Source: PWPR01 sp046542315 (GTDB lineage Bacteria > Bacillota > UBA994 > PWPR01). Taken from it: a DNA stretch of 64,000 nt. The DNA is taken from positions 1 to 64,000 of the forward strand of contig JBKHBO010000001.1 in assembly GCA_046542315.1 (NCBI GenBank), given 5' to 3'. The notes beneath the pieces were generated by a model. That model worked only from the letters and a program-made list of their open reading frames with translations. It did no database searches and was not told where the DNA came from. Shown here piece by piece: positions 34,738 through 43,856 of this stretch. Position numbers and translations under genes: made by a program. The stretch's first letter is position 1, and each line of letters begins with the position of its first letter.

Positions 34738-34755
34738 GTCACAAGCAACTGTGAC
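34738..34755 (-). promoter_or_regulatory. Hairpin in the rpsL leader
   Basis: The RNA GTCACA-GTTGCT-TGTGAC forms a perfect six-pair stem about 60 bases before rpsL, within a leader of about 95 bases. It is followed by an A run, not a T run, so it is not a terminator. A regulatory role is possible but not shown. Confidence 0.4.
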
Positions 34756-34776
34756 ATGTTTTTTTGCAGCCTGATT

Positions 34777-34805
34777 ATTTTATCATCAAAATTTAAATGT
34801 GTCAA
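34777..34805 (-). promoter_or_regulatory. Promoter of the str-S10-spc-alpha superoperon
   Basis: TTGACA at 34800-34805 and TAAAAT at 34777-34782 on the minus strand are exactly 17 bases apart. It directly follows the rpoC terminator and is the only clear promoter before the run of ribosomal genes that continues to rplQ. Confidence 0.88.
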
Positions 34806-34809
34806 CTGT

Positions 34810-34843
34810 AAAAACAAATTGGCCAAAGCAAAAGCTTTGGCCA
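34810..34843 (-). terminator. Rho-independent terminator after rpoC
   Basis: TGGCCAAAGC and GCTTTGGCCA form a perfect ten-pair stem with a TTTT loop, then ATTTGTTTTT. It lies eight bases after the rpoC stop and ends the rpoBC transcript before the str promoter. Confidence 0.85.
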
Positions 34844-34851
34844 TACTTTTA

Positions 34852-37800
34852 CTAATCTACTTCTATAACATCTTCTAAGGTTTTATCCTCAATTACATCT
34901 GCTTCATAATTATATCTAATCTTACCGCTATATCTCTTAAGCCCTGTTCCTGCTGGAATAAGCTTACCGATTATAACGTTTTCTTTTAGTCCAAACAACG
35001 GATCTTCTTTTCCTTTAAGTGCTGCATCGGTCAAGACTCTTGTTGTTTCTTGGAAAGATGCTGCTGATAAGAAAGATTCAGTTGCTAATGAAGCTTTAGT
35101 AATTCCTAGCAAAGTTGGTCTTGCTGTTGCAGGAACACCGTTATCTTCAAGTACTTTCTCATTCTCTTTCTCAAAAGTAAAGATATCAACTAATGATCCA
35201 GGTAAGAGAGAGGTATCTCCCGCATCTTCAACAGTGACTTTTCTAAGCATCTGTCTAATGATTACCTCAATATGCTTGTCATTAATATCTACACCTTGCA
35301 TACGATAAACTAATTGTACCTCTGCTAATAAATATTGCTGTACTGACCTGATTCCTCTTATCTCTAATAATTCTCGAGGGTTGAGAGAACCTTCAGTAAG
35401 CGGATCCCCAGCTTCAATTTCTTTGCCTTCGTCTACTTTAAGTCTTCTGTTATATTGGACTTTATATGTAGCTATATCTCCATCTTCATTTTTAACAGTG
35501 ATTAGTCTATTCTTTCTTTCTTCACTAATTGAAACTACTCCATCAATTTCACTTATAACTGCTTGTCCTTTAGGATTTCTTGCCTCAAACAACTCTTCTA
35601 CCCTAGGCAGTCCCCGAGTAATGTCATTTCCTGCAACTCCACCTGTATGGAATGTTCTCATTGTTAACTGAGTTCCTGGCTCTCCGATAGATTGTGCAGC
35701 GATTGTTCCTACAGCTTCTCCTACACTAATATTATTACCTGTAGCCAGATCTCTTCCATAACATTTAGCACAAACACCCTCTTTTGAACGACAATTAAGG
35801 ACAGTTCTTATATATACACCATGTATCAGCCTTTGAGTAAGTGCTTGATTAGCAACTACTTCATCTCCATCTTCAACTAACAACTCATGGTCTTCTGATA
35901 AGTAAACCTTTTCTTTTTCGTACCCATTGCTGATTTCTATATATTTACTATTAACAGTTATTTCACCACTAATAGGTGCTTTAAGTACTCCAAAGTTTCC
36001 TATATATTTTGCTTGATCATAAGTGATTAAGTCGCCTTCTTCAACCAACACTACTTCTTCTTCATTTAATTTGCCTGTAACAGGATCCACATAAATAGGT
36101 TCGCAGATATCTTCTGCAGCTGTTCTCCCATCAATTCTTTCTTCTAATTGAATAATTACAGAATCCTCATCGACAATATTTGAAACATAAGTGCCGGTTG
36201 TTGTTTCACAATCTTCTTCACGGATGATAACATCTTGAGAAACGTCTACAAGTCTTCTAGTTAGGTATCCTGAGTCAGCAGTTCTTAGTGCTGTATCAGC
36301 TAGACCTTTCCTTGCACCATGCGTAGATGTGAAATACTCTAGCACGTCAAGACCTTCTCTAAAGTTAGATTTTATAGGCAACTCAATTTCACGTCCTGAT
36401 GGATCTGCCATTAGTCCACGCATTCCACCCATTTGTGTTAACTGAGATATATTACCTCTAGCTCCAGAGCGATGCATAATACCTAGGTTATTAAACTTAG
36501 GAATAGCATTTCTTAAGTGTCCTGTTACTTCATCTTTAACACTATGCCAAATCTCAATGATTCTTCTATATCTTTCATCATCACTCAATAAACCTCTGCG
36601 ATATGCTCTTTTAATTCCTTCAACTTCTTCTTCTGCCTTTTCAATAACCTCATGCTTCGCTTGCGGTATTACTACATCATCTATAGCTATTGAAACACCA
36701 GACATTGTTGCATAATAAAAACCTAATCGTTTTAATTCATCAAGTATCTCAGCCGTTTTAGTATTACCATATTTTCTGTAACACCTATTAACAATCTGTC
36801 CTACTTGTTTCTTACTAACATCAAAGTTGATTTCTGGTTCGCAAAGTGACTTTTCATTGTCTCTATCCACAAAACCTAGGTCTTGAGGAATGATTTCATT
36901 AAGTATTAATCTTCCGATTGTTGTTTCCACTACACTTGTAATGCTTTGGTCTGTGGGACAAGTTAATCTCACTTTTATCTTAGCTTGCAAATGCAAAGAC
37001 CCTGTTTGATAAGCTAAAAGCGCTTCTTCATAATCCTTGAAGAATTTACCTTCACCAAAAGCCCCTTCTCGAATAATTGTCATATAGTACATTCCCAGCA
37101 CCATATCTTTACCAGGAACTGCTTCTGGACTTCCATCTTTAGGATTAAGTAAATTATGTGCAGATAACATCAAAATTCTACACTCTGCTTGAGCTTCTGC
37201 TGATAACGGCACGTGAACTGCCATTTGGTCTCCATCAAAGTCAGCATTATAACCAGAACAAACTAGCGGGTGAACTTGTATAGCCTTACCCTCCACTAGC
37301 ACTGGCTCAAAAGCTTGAATACCTAACCTATGCAATGTAGGAGCACGATTTAACAAAACTGGATGGTCTTGTATAACATACTCTAACACATCCCATACAT
37401 CTGGGTGCATTCTTTCTACTTTTTTCTTAGCATTTTTAATATTAGTAGCACTACCATTGTTAACTAACTCTCTCATAACAAATGGCTTGAAAAGCTCCAG
37501 TGCCATTTCCTTAGGCAATCCGCATTGATATATTTTAAGTTCAGGTCCAACTACAATAACGGATCTTCCTGAATAGTCAACACGTTTTCCTAACAGGTTT
37601 TGTCTAAAGCGACCTTGCTTACCTTTAAGCATATCACTTAGAGATTTTAGCGGTCTGTTTCCAGGCCCTGTAACTGCTCTACCTCTTCTACCATTATCTA
37701 TTAACGCATCAACAGCCTCTTGCAACATCCTTTTTTCATTTCTTACAATGATCTCAGGAGCTCCAAGGTCTAAAAGTCTTTTCAATCTATTATTTCTATT

Positions 37801-38589
37801 AATTACACGTCTATATAAATCGTTTAAGTCACTAGTAGCAAATCTTCCGCCATCTAGTTGAACCATCGGTCTCAAATCTGGCGGTATAACTGGAATTACA
37901 TCTAGAATCATCCACTCTGGTCTATTTCCAGAAGTTAAAAATGCATTGATGATTTCTAAACGCCTAATTGCTCTTCGTTTTCTTTGTCCTGAGCTGTTAG
38001 CTATCTCATCTTTTAGCAGTTTTTCTTCATTTCTTAGATCTACCTTCTGCAACAGTTTTTTAACTGATTCAGCACCCATACCTGCCCTAAATGAGTCATA
38101 CCCAAACTTATCTATTGCATCTCTATATTCCATTTCTGTTAAAACCTGCTTCTCAGATAATGTGGTATCACCTGGATCAAGCACAACATATGATGCAAAA
38201 TAGAGAACTTTATCTAAAGCCCTTGGAGACATATCAAGCACATAACCAATTCTAGAAGGAACACCTTTAAAGTACCATATATGTGATACTGAAGCAGCCA
38301 ATTCAATATGGCCCATTCTTTCTCTTCTTACTCTTGATCTTGTAACCTCGACTCCACATCTTTCGCATATTACGCCTTTGTATCTTATTCTTTTGTATTT
38401 ACCACAATGGCATTCCCAGTCCTTATTTGGACCAAATATTCTTTCACAGAACAAGCCATCTTTCTCCGGTTTTAGAGTTCTATAATTAATCGTTTCAGGC
38501 TTTTTAACTTCTCCCTGAGACCAAGATCTGATCTTTTCAGGAGAAGCTAAACCTATAAACATTGATTCAAAACTATTATGATCTACCAA
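34852..38589 (-). CDS. rpoC: RNA polymerase subunit beta-prime
   Basis: The beta-prime subunit (about 1245 residues) has the N-terminal zinc site (CHCG and CERCG near residues 60-80), the catalytic NADFDGDQMA near 450-460 with three Asp for magnesium, and the second zinc site near CRSKEGVCAKC. The chosen start is TTG at 38589, about ten bases after GGGAG, giving MVDHNSFESMFIGLASPEKI as in relatives; a GTG at 38598 is almost on top of that site. The gene is 30 bases after rpoB. The L7Ae-like gene often found between rpoC and rpsL is absent. Confidence 0.97.
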   Translation of the reverse strand: MVDHNSFESMFIGLASPEKIRSWSQGEVKKPETINYRTLKPEKDGLFCERIFGPNKDWECHCGKYKRIRYKGVICERCGVEVTRSRVRRERMGHIELAASVSHIWYFKGVPSRIGYVLDMSPRALDKVLYFASYVVLDPGDTTLSEKQVLTEMEYRDAIDKFGYDSFRAGMGAESVKKLLQKVDLRNEEKLLKDEIANSSGQRKRRAIRRLEIINAFLTSGNRPEWMILDVIPVIPPDLRPMVQLDGGRFATSDLNDLYRRVINRNNRLKRLLDLGAPEIIVRNEKRMLQEAVDALIDNGRRGRAVTGPGNRPLKSLSDMLKGKQGRFRQNLLGKRVDYSGRSVIVVGPELKIYQCGLPKEMALELFKPFVMRELVNNGSATNIKNAKKKVERMHPDVWDVLEYVIQDHPVLLNRAPTLHRLGIQAFEPVLVEGKAIQVHPLVCSGYNADFDGDQMAVHVPLSAEAQAECRILMLSAHNLLNPKDGSPEAVPGKDMVLGMYYMTIIREGAFGEGKFFKDYEEALLAYQTGSLHLQAKIKVRLTCPTDQSITSVVETTIGRLILNEIIPQDLGFVDRDNEKSLCEPEINFDVSKKQVGQIVNRCYRKYGNTKTAEILDELKRLGFYYATMSGVSIAIDDVVIPQAKHEVIEKAEEEVEGIKRAYRRGLLSDDERYRRIIEIWHSVKDEVTGHLRNAIPKFNNLGIMHRSGARGNISQLTQMGGMRGLMADPSGREIELPIKSNFREGLDVLEYFTSTHGARKGLADTALRTADSGYLTRRLVDVSQDVIIREEDCETTTGTYVSNIVDEDSVIIQLEERIDGRTAAEDICEPIYVDPVTGKLNEEEVVLVEEGDLITYDQAKYIGNFGVLKAPISGEITVNSKYIEISNGYEKEKVYLSEDHELLVEDGDEVVANQALTQRLIHGVYIRTVLNCRSKEGVCAKCYGRDLATGNNISVGEAVGTIAAQSIGEPGTQLTMRTFHTGGVAGNDITRGLPRVEELFEARNPKGQAVISEIDGVVSISEERKNRLITVKNEDGDIATYKVQYNRRLKVDEGKEIEAGDPLTEGSLNPRELLEIRGIRSVQQYLLAEVQLVYRMQGVDINDKHIEVIIRQMLRKVTVEDAGDTSLLPGSLVDIFTFEKENEKVLEDNGVPATARPTLLGITKASLATESFLSAASFQETTRVLTDAALKGKEDPLFGLKENVIIGKLIPAGTGLKRYSGKIRYNYEADVIEDKTLEDVIEVD

Positions 38590-38628
38590 AAGGGGCACGC
38601 TCCCTTCAAATTTAAGTACTTATCAAAA

Positions 38629-41600
38629 TTAACTATTGATATCATCTCTTGGACGAATCAGTTCGCTTAATTTTGCTATTCTTTCTTCTAAAGTCATTTC
38701 GTGATCCTCATCTTCTGAGTCGCTCTTCGCACTTGGAATAAACTCGATCTCTTCTATTGCTTCTTCATCCAGTTTTTGCTGATCAACAAACTGCTCTCGG
38801 TCAGGCAATTTATTTACAAATATTCCACCTTCATCGTCATCTATATCATCTTCAGTCTTAATATGAATATCTAGACCTAAACTTTGCATCTCTTTAATCA
38901 ATACTTTAAATGACTCTGGGATTCCAGGTCCTGGAATATTTTCACCTTTTACAATAGATTCATAAGCCTTTACTCTACCAGTAACATCATCAGACTTAAC
39001 AGTCAACATTTCTTGCAAGGTGTAAGCTGCTCCGTATGCTTCTAGAGCCCATACTTCCATCTCACCAAATCTTTGCCCACCGAATTGAGCTTTTCCGCCC
39101 AATGGCTGTTGAGTAACTAGTGAATAAGGTCCTGTTGATCTTGCATGTATTTTATCATCAACTAAGTGGAAAAGTTTCATCATATACATTAAGCCAACTG
39201 TAGCTTCATTATCAAACTTCTCACCAGTTTTTCCATCATATAAAACTGCTTTACCACTCTCAGGAAGTCCAGCTTCACGCAAGGTTTCTTTAATATCTTG
39301 CTCTGATGCCCCGTCAAAGACAGGTGTAGCAATATGAAGCCCCAGTTTTTCAGCTGCCCATCCTAAATGAATCTCAAATATCTGTCCTAGGTTCATCCTT
39401 GATGGTATTCCAAGTGGTGTTAATATAATATCTAGTGGTCGACCATCTTCGAGGTGCGGCATGTCTTCTTCTGGTACTATCTTTGCAACAATACCCTTGT
39501 TTCCATGTCTACCCGCCATTTTATCACCAACTGATATTTTTCTCTTTTTAGCAACATAAACTCTTACTAATTGATTTACACCAGGAGGTAATTCGTCTCC
39601 ACTATCTCTTGTAAAGACTCTAACATCAACAACAATACCTTCAGCTCCATGTGGCACTCTTGTTGAGGTGTCTCTAACTTCTCTAGCTTTTTCACCAAAG
39701 ATTGCTCTTAAAAGTCTTTCTTCTGCTGTTAACTCAGTCTCACCTTTTGGAGTTACTTTGCCTACCAAAATATCGCCTGAATTAACTTCAGCACCGACTC
39801 GCACAATCCCTCTAGCATCTAAATTTCTTAAAGATTCTTCACCGACATTAGGAATATCTCTTGTTATTTCTTCTGGTCCTAATTTTGTATCCCTAGCTTC
39901 AGCTTCATACTCTTCTATATGGATTGAAGTTAACGCATCTTCTTTTACTACGTTTTCACTAATTATGATGGCGTCTTCAAAGTTATATCCATTCCAATTC
40001 AAGAATCCACACAACATATTTCTTCCTAATGCCAACTCACCTTTATCTACTGCTGGTCCATCTGCGATTAAATCTCCAGCTTCAACTTTTTCGTATGGTT
40101 GCACTAGCGGTCGTTGATTCAAGCAAGTACCTTGGTTTGATCTTTCAAACTTTTGCAAATAATACTCGTCTTTCTCATTATCATCGGTTGTTATTACTAT
40201 TCTTCTACCAGAAGCGTGAGTAACAACTCCAGCTCTCTTAGCTGTTATTACATGACCCGAATCTAGTGCTGCTTTATGCTCCATTCCAGTTCCAACAATT
40301 GGTGCTTGTGGCTTAAGTAAAGGAACTGATTGCTTTTGCATGTTAGCTCCCATTAAAGCTCTATTTGCATCATCATTTTCTAAGAAAGGGATCAAAGCAG
40401 TTGCTATACTAAATACCTGCTTAGGAGACACATCAATAAAGTCCAAATTCTCAGGGCTTATTGCTCTTACATCATTATCTATCCTAGCTGGCACTGAATC
40501 CTCGATGATTCGTCCAGTTTTTTCATCAATATCCAAGTTAGATTGTCCGAAGGTATATCCTTCTTCTTCATCTGCTGTGAAATATCTTATCTCATCAGTA
40601 ACTAAATTAGAATCTTTATCTACAACTCTATATGGAGTTTGCATAAATCCGTATTTATTTACTTGCGTATATGTACCTAATCTACCAATAAGTCCAATGT
40701 TAGGTCCTTCTGGGGTTTCAATAGGGCAGATTCTTCCAAAGTGAGAGTGATGTACGTCTCTTACATCGAAGCTAGCTCTATCTCTATTTAGTCCACCAGG
40801 TCCTAGTGCACTTAGTGTTCTTTTGTGCGAAATTTCTGCTAATGGATTAATTTGATCCATATATTGGCTCAACTGACTGCTGCCAAAGAATTCTTTAATC
40901 TTTGCTACAACAGGCCTGATATTAATAAGTGCTGATGGAGTAACAGAGTCAGAGTCTTGAATTGTCATTCTTTCTCTAACTACCCTTTCCATCCTAGATA
41001 GCCCTGTTCTAAATTCTTTTTGCAGCAACTCGCCTACACAGCGTAGACGTCTATTACCTAAGTGGTCAATATCATCAAATCTTCCTACACCATCAAGTAG
41101 ATTGAAAGCATAATTAATACTAGCAATAATGTCTTCATTCATAAGACACTCAGCGTTATTATCATGAAATTCATTACAAATAACTATTGGGTGATGTTCT
41201 TTTTCTACAGGGACAACAAGACCATAAATATCATCAGCATATTTTTCTAAAATCTCTAGTTCATCTGCGCCTATATATGTGCCTTTTGGCAAAATAGTTT
41301 TACCACCTAGCTCTATTTCTTTTGCGATAATCTTGTTATGTAGTTTTTCTTGCCACTGTATCTTTTGATACCCATTACCAAAGACTCTAACCATTCTCTG
41401 ATCATCTAAATATATGACAACAGAGTTTATACCAGCTAATTTGAGTCTCTCTATTTCACGTTCAGTTATCTCTTGTTCTTCTTGCAGGATCATTTCTCCA
41501 GCAGATATTAATAGCTCTCCTGCTTGGCTTAGAACTTCTCCAGTTTCAGGGTTTACCACTGTTTCTGATTGATATATATCTTGTTTTGCAAAAATATTCT

Positions 41601-42471
41601 CTGCAGAAACATGTCCTTTTACACGAGAACCTAAATTTAACTTTTTATTAAGTTTATATCTTCCTACATCAGCCAAATCATATCTCTTAGTTTGAAAAAA
41701 CATAGAGTCAATTAGACTTTCAGCTGCATCTACAGTAGGCGGTTCGCCAGGTCTCAATTTTCTATATAGTTCAAGCAATCCTTCTTCTACTGTCTCAGTA
41801 GAGTCCTTTTGCAAGGTTGATTCTACTGATGAGCCTGTCCCCATTAGATCAATAAGCTCTGCATCTGTTCCATATCCTAAAGCACGCAAAAATGTTGTTA
41901 CAGGAATTTTTCTGCTACGATCGATTCTTACTGTAACTACATCTCTTCTATTATAGTTGTATTCTATCCAAGCACCCCTGTTTGGGATAACTTTTGCTTC
42001 AATAACTTTGTTTCCTTTTTTGTCAATCTTGTCTTTGTAATATGCTCCAGGCGAACGTACCAATTGACTGACTACGACACGTTCTGCACCATTATATATA
42101 AAGGTGCCTTTCTCTGTCATTATAGGGAAATCCCCCATAAAAACTTCTTGTTCCTTAACTTCTCCAGTTTCCTTATTAATCAACCTAACATTCACACGTA
42201 AAGGTCGATTATAAGTAACGTCACGTTCTCTTGATTCATCTACTGAGTATTTTGGCTCGTCAAAGAAATAGTCTAAAAACTCTAGCTTTAGATTACCAGT
42301 AAAGTCTTGGATCGGAGAAATACGATCAAATGCTTCTCGTAAACCTTTCTCCTCAAACCACCGATAAGACGCCCTCTGAATTTCAATCAAATCAGGCATC
42401 TCTAAAACTTCATCATTTCTAGCAAATGTTTCTCTTTTACGGCGACCATAATTAACCGTTCGGGTTTGCAT
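38629..42471 (-). CDS. rpoB: RNA polymerase subunit beta
   Basis: The 1280-residue beta subunit shows the rifamycin region GSSQLSQYMDQINPLAEISH followed by KRTLSALGPGGL, then HFGRICPIETPEGPNIGLIG, KVTPKGETELTAEERLLRAI and SVGDKMAGRHGNKGIVAKIV with active-site lysines. In the rifamycin pocket Thr replaces the usual Arg (E. coli position 529) and Ile replaces Asn/Thr at position 518. A terminator and a separate promoter set rpoB apart from rplL. The C-terminal acidic stretch is typical of Clostridia. ATG follows AGGGGTGAAG. Confidence 0.98.
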   Translation of the reverse strand: MQTRTVNYGRRKRETFARNDEVLEMPDLIEIQRASYRWFEEKGLREAFDRISPIQDFTGNLKLEFLDYFFDEPKYSVDESRERDVTYNRPLRVNVRLINKETGEVKEQEVFMGDFPIMTEKGTFIYNGAERVVVSQLVRSPGAYYKDKIDKKGNKVIEAKVIPNRGAWIEYNYNRRDVVTVRIDRSRKIPVTTFLRALGYGTDAELIDLMGTGSSVESTLQKDSTETVEEGLLELYRKLRPGEPPTVDAAESLIDSMFFQTKRYDLADVGRYKLNKKLNLGSRVKGHVSAENIFAKQDIYQSETVVNPETGEVLSQAGELLISAGEMILQEEQEITEREIERLKLAGINSVVIYLDDQRMVRVFGNGYQKIQWQEKLHNKIIAKEIELGGKTILPKGTYIGADELEILEKYADDIYGLVVPVEKEHHPIVICNEFHDNNAECLMNEDIIASINYAFNLLDGVGRFDDIDHLGNRRLRCVGELLQKEFRTGLSRMERVVRERMTIQDSDSVTPSALINIRPVVAKIKEFFGSSQLSQYMDQINPLAEISHKRTLSALGPGGLNRDRASFDVRDVHHSHFGRICPIETPEGPNIGLIGRLGTYTQVNKYGFMQTPYRVVDKDSNLVTDEIRYFTADEEEGYTFGQSNLDIDEKTGRIIEDSVPARIDNDVRAISPENLDFIDVSPKQVFSIATALIPFLENDDANRALMGANMQKQSVPLLKPQAPIVGTGMEHKAALDSGHVITAKRAGVVTHASGRRIVITTDDNEKDEYYLQKFERSNQGTCLNQRPLVQPYEKVEAGDLIADGPAVDKGELALGRNMLCGFLNWNGYNFEDAIIISENVVKEDALTSIHIEEYEAEARDTKLGPEEITRDIPNVGEESLRNLDARGIVRVGAEVNSGDILVGKVTPKGETELTAEERLLRAIFGEKAREVRDTSTRVPHGAEGIVVDVRVFTRDSGDELPPGVNQLVRVYVAKKRKISVGDKMAGRHGNKGIVAKIVPEEDMPHLEDGRPLDIILTPLGIPSRMNLGQIFEIHLGWAAEKLGLHIATPVFDGASEQDIKETLREAGLPESGKAVLYDGKTGEKFDNEATVGLMYMMKLFHLVDDKIHARSTGPYSLVTQQPLGGKAQFGGQRFGEMEVWALEAYGAAYTLQEMLTVKSDDVTGRVKAYESIVKGENIPGPGIPESFKVLIKEMQSLGLDIHIKTEDDIDDDEGGIFVNKLPDREQFVDQQKLDEEAIEEIEFIPSAKSDSEDEDHEMTLEERIAKLSELIRPRDDINS

Positions 42472-42509
42472 AAAATCTTCACCCCTGCGTTCAATTTTTC
42501 GGTAAAAGC

Positions 42510-42544
42510 AAAAAAGAGGGATAACCCCTCATGCAATGCGCATG
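42510..42544 (-). promoter_or_regulatory. Attenuator-like hairpins in the rpoB leader
   Basis: In the RNA, CATGC-GCATT-GCATG (42530-42544) is followed directly by GAGGG-GTTAT-CCCTC and then six T (42510-42530). The second hairpin has terminator form and lies about 40 bases before rpoB, inside a leader of about 200 bases. The two hairpins share one base, so they may compete. An antiterminator partner was not established. Confidence 0.55.
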
Positions 42545-42676
42545 TTTGAGTAGCTACCGCTATAACATATATTGACATAATTCTAAATTTTTCACAAGAA
42601 ATCAACATTATTAGTCGGTTTAACTTACCTCAAAATGCAACTACCTTAAGTTTTAACAAAATCGTAGCAATAAATA

Positions 42677-42705
42677 ATGATAACAAAAATATATCTAATT
42701 GTCAA
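42677..42705 (-). promoter_or_regulatory. rpoBC promoter
   Basis: TTGACA at 42700-42705 and TATCAT at 42677-42682 are 17 bases apart on the minus strand, just after the rplL terminator. The resulting leader is about 200 bases. Confidence 0.87.
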
Positions 42706-42716
42706 TTGTTATTTAA

Positions 42717-42744
42717 GAAAAAAAGCACCGAAAAGGTGCTTTTT
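42717..42744 (-). terminator. Rho-independent terminator after rplL
   Basis: AAAAGCACC and GGTGCTTTT pair around a five-base loop and are followed by a run of T on the minus strand. It separates rplJ-rplL from rpoBC; in many bacteria this junction has no strong terminator. Confidence 0.9.
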
Positions 42745-42753
42745 ACTTAACTA

Positions 42754-43122
42754 CTACTTAAGCTCTACTTTTGCTCCAGCTTCTTCTAGTTCAGCTTTTA
42801 GCGCTTCAGCTTCTTCTTTGCTCAACGCTTCTTTAATTGTTGATGGAGCTTCGTCAACTAATTTCTTAGCATCTACAAGTCCTAAACCAGTTGCAGATCT
42901 AACAACCTTTATAACACCAATCTTTTTAGCACCAAAGTCTTCTAGTACTACGTCAAATTCTGTTTGCTCTTCTTCTTCTTCAGCTGCTGATCCACCAGAT
43001 GCTGCCATTGCTACTGGAGCTGCTGCAGATACACCAAACACTTCTTCCATTTCTTTAACTAACTCTGATAACTCCATCACTGTCATTTCCTTGATGGCTT
43101 CAATAATTTGTTCTTTATTCAT
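42754..43122 (-). CDS. rplL: 50S ribosomal protein L7/L12
   Basis: L12 (122 residues) forms the mobile stalk dimers that recruit translation GTPases. N-terminal dimer domain EQIIEAIKEMTVMELSELVK, an Ala/Glu-rich hinge at about 35-55, and the C-terminal domain KIGVIKVVRSATGLGLVDAK. It follows rplJ by 19 bases and is followed by a terminator. Confidence 0.98.
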   Translation of the reverse strand: MNKEQIIEAIKEMTVMELSELVKEMEEVFGVSAAAPVAMAASGGSAAEEEEEQTEFDVVLEDFGAKKIGVIKVVRSATGLGLVDAKKLVDEAPSTIKEALSKEEAEALKAELEEAGAKVELK

Positions 43123-43141
43123 TATTAGTACCTCCTAATTT

Positions 43142-43675
43142 TTATATAGCTTCTTTTTCTTCTTTAATAGCATTTAATGCATATAATAGTTTAGTGATAA
43201 TACTGCTGTTTGTTCTAACAAATCCTGTGATTGGGGCTTGCATGGTTCTTAAAACCATAGATAACAAGACCTCTTTTGGTGGTAAATTAGCCAAGTCTAT
43301 TACTTGATTAACGTTAATGAATTTGCCTTCTAAAACTCCGGCCTTGACCTTAGGCAATTTTAACTCGTGATCTTTACTGAACTCATTTAAAATCTTTGCT
43401 GCTGTTACTGCATCATCATAACTGAAAGCAATAGCAGTTGGTCCTTGAAGTGCTTCGTCTAGCTCACTAATTTCCATATCTTCTGTTGCTATTTTGACAA
43501 ATGTGTTTTTCAAAACTTTGTACTCAACTCCAGCTTCACGCAATCTTTTACGTAAATCTGTCATGTCTGCAACATTAATTCCTCGATAATCAGTAATGAT
43601 AGCTGCTTTGGCATTATCAAATTTTTCTTTAATCTCTGCTATTTGTCTTTCTTTTTCTTGTCTGATTTTGCTCAT
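43142..43675 (-). CDS. rplJ: 50S ribosomal protein L10
   Basis: L10 (177 residues) anchors L12 dimers to 23S rRNA. Motifs: AAIITDYRGINVADMTDLRK, LREAGVEYKVLKNTFVKIA and a C-terminal helix that binds L12. Its expression is controlled by the L10 leader RNA upstream: L10-L12 complex represses its own mRNA in this family. Confidence 0.98.
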   Translation of the reverse strand: MSKIRQEKERQIAEIKEKFDNAKAAIITDYRGINVADMTDLRKRLREAGVEYKVLKNTFVKIATEDMEISELDEALQGPTAIAFSYDDAVTAAKILNEFSKDHELKLPKVKAGVLEGKFINVNQVIDLANLPPKEVLLSMVLRTMQAPITGFVRTNSSIITKLLYALNAIKEEKEAI

Positions 43676-43696
43676 CGTTCCACCTCCTTGGGTTAA

Positions 43697-43822
43697 CTAA
43701 AAAAACCTCTGTGCTAAAGAGCACAGAGGTAGATTAATTTCTATAATAAATAAATATTATTAGACATTACTCTGTAACCTCGGCAGGAAATTAAGCCTTC
43801 AGGCTCCTGCTGTCTTCAGCAC
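43697..43822 (-). promoter_or_regulatory. Ribosomal protein L10 leader RNA with attenuator
   Basis: The minus strand reads GACAGCAGGAGCCTGAAGGC, then TTAATTTCCTGCCGAGGTTA, matching the conserved L10 leader core where TCCTGC pairs with GCAGGA. It ends with ACCTCTGTGCT and AGCACAGAGGT, an 11-pair stem with a loop of four and a T run at 43698-43705, the usual terminator. Excess L10-L12 binding is expected to favour termination. Confidence 0.88.
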
Positions 43823-43827
43823 GAAGA

Positions 43828-43856
43828 ATTGTACTATATAAGTTTATATGTGTCAA
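43828..43856 (-). promoter_or_regulatory. Promoter of rplJ-rplL
   Basis: TTGACA at 43851-43856 and TACAAT at 43828-43833 are 17 bases apart. The -35 begins immediately after the rplA stop codon. The start point falls at the 5' edge of the L10 leader. Confidence 0.87.

Noticed and set aside
34738..34755. rpsL leader hairpin as a terminator
   Set aside because: It is followed by A residues on the transcript, not T.
42402..42608. 68-codon minus-strand frame before rpoB as a leader peptide gene
   Set aside because: It has no ribosome site before its ATG, overlaps the rpoB start in another frame and crosses the attenuator; composition is not protein-like.
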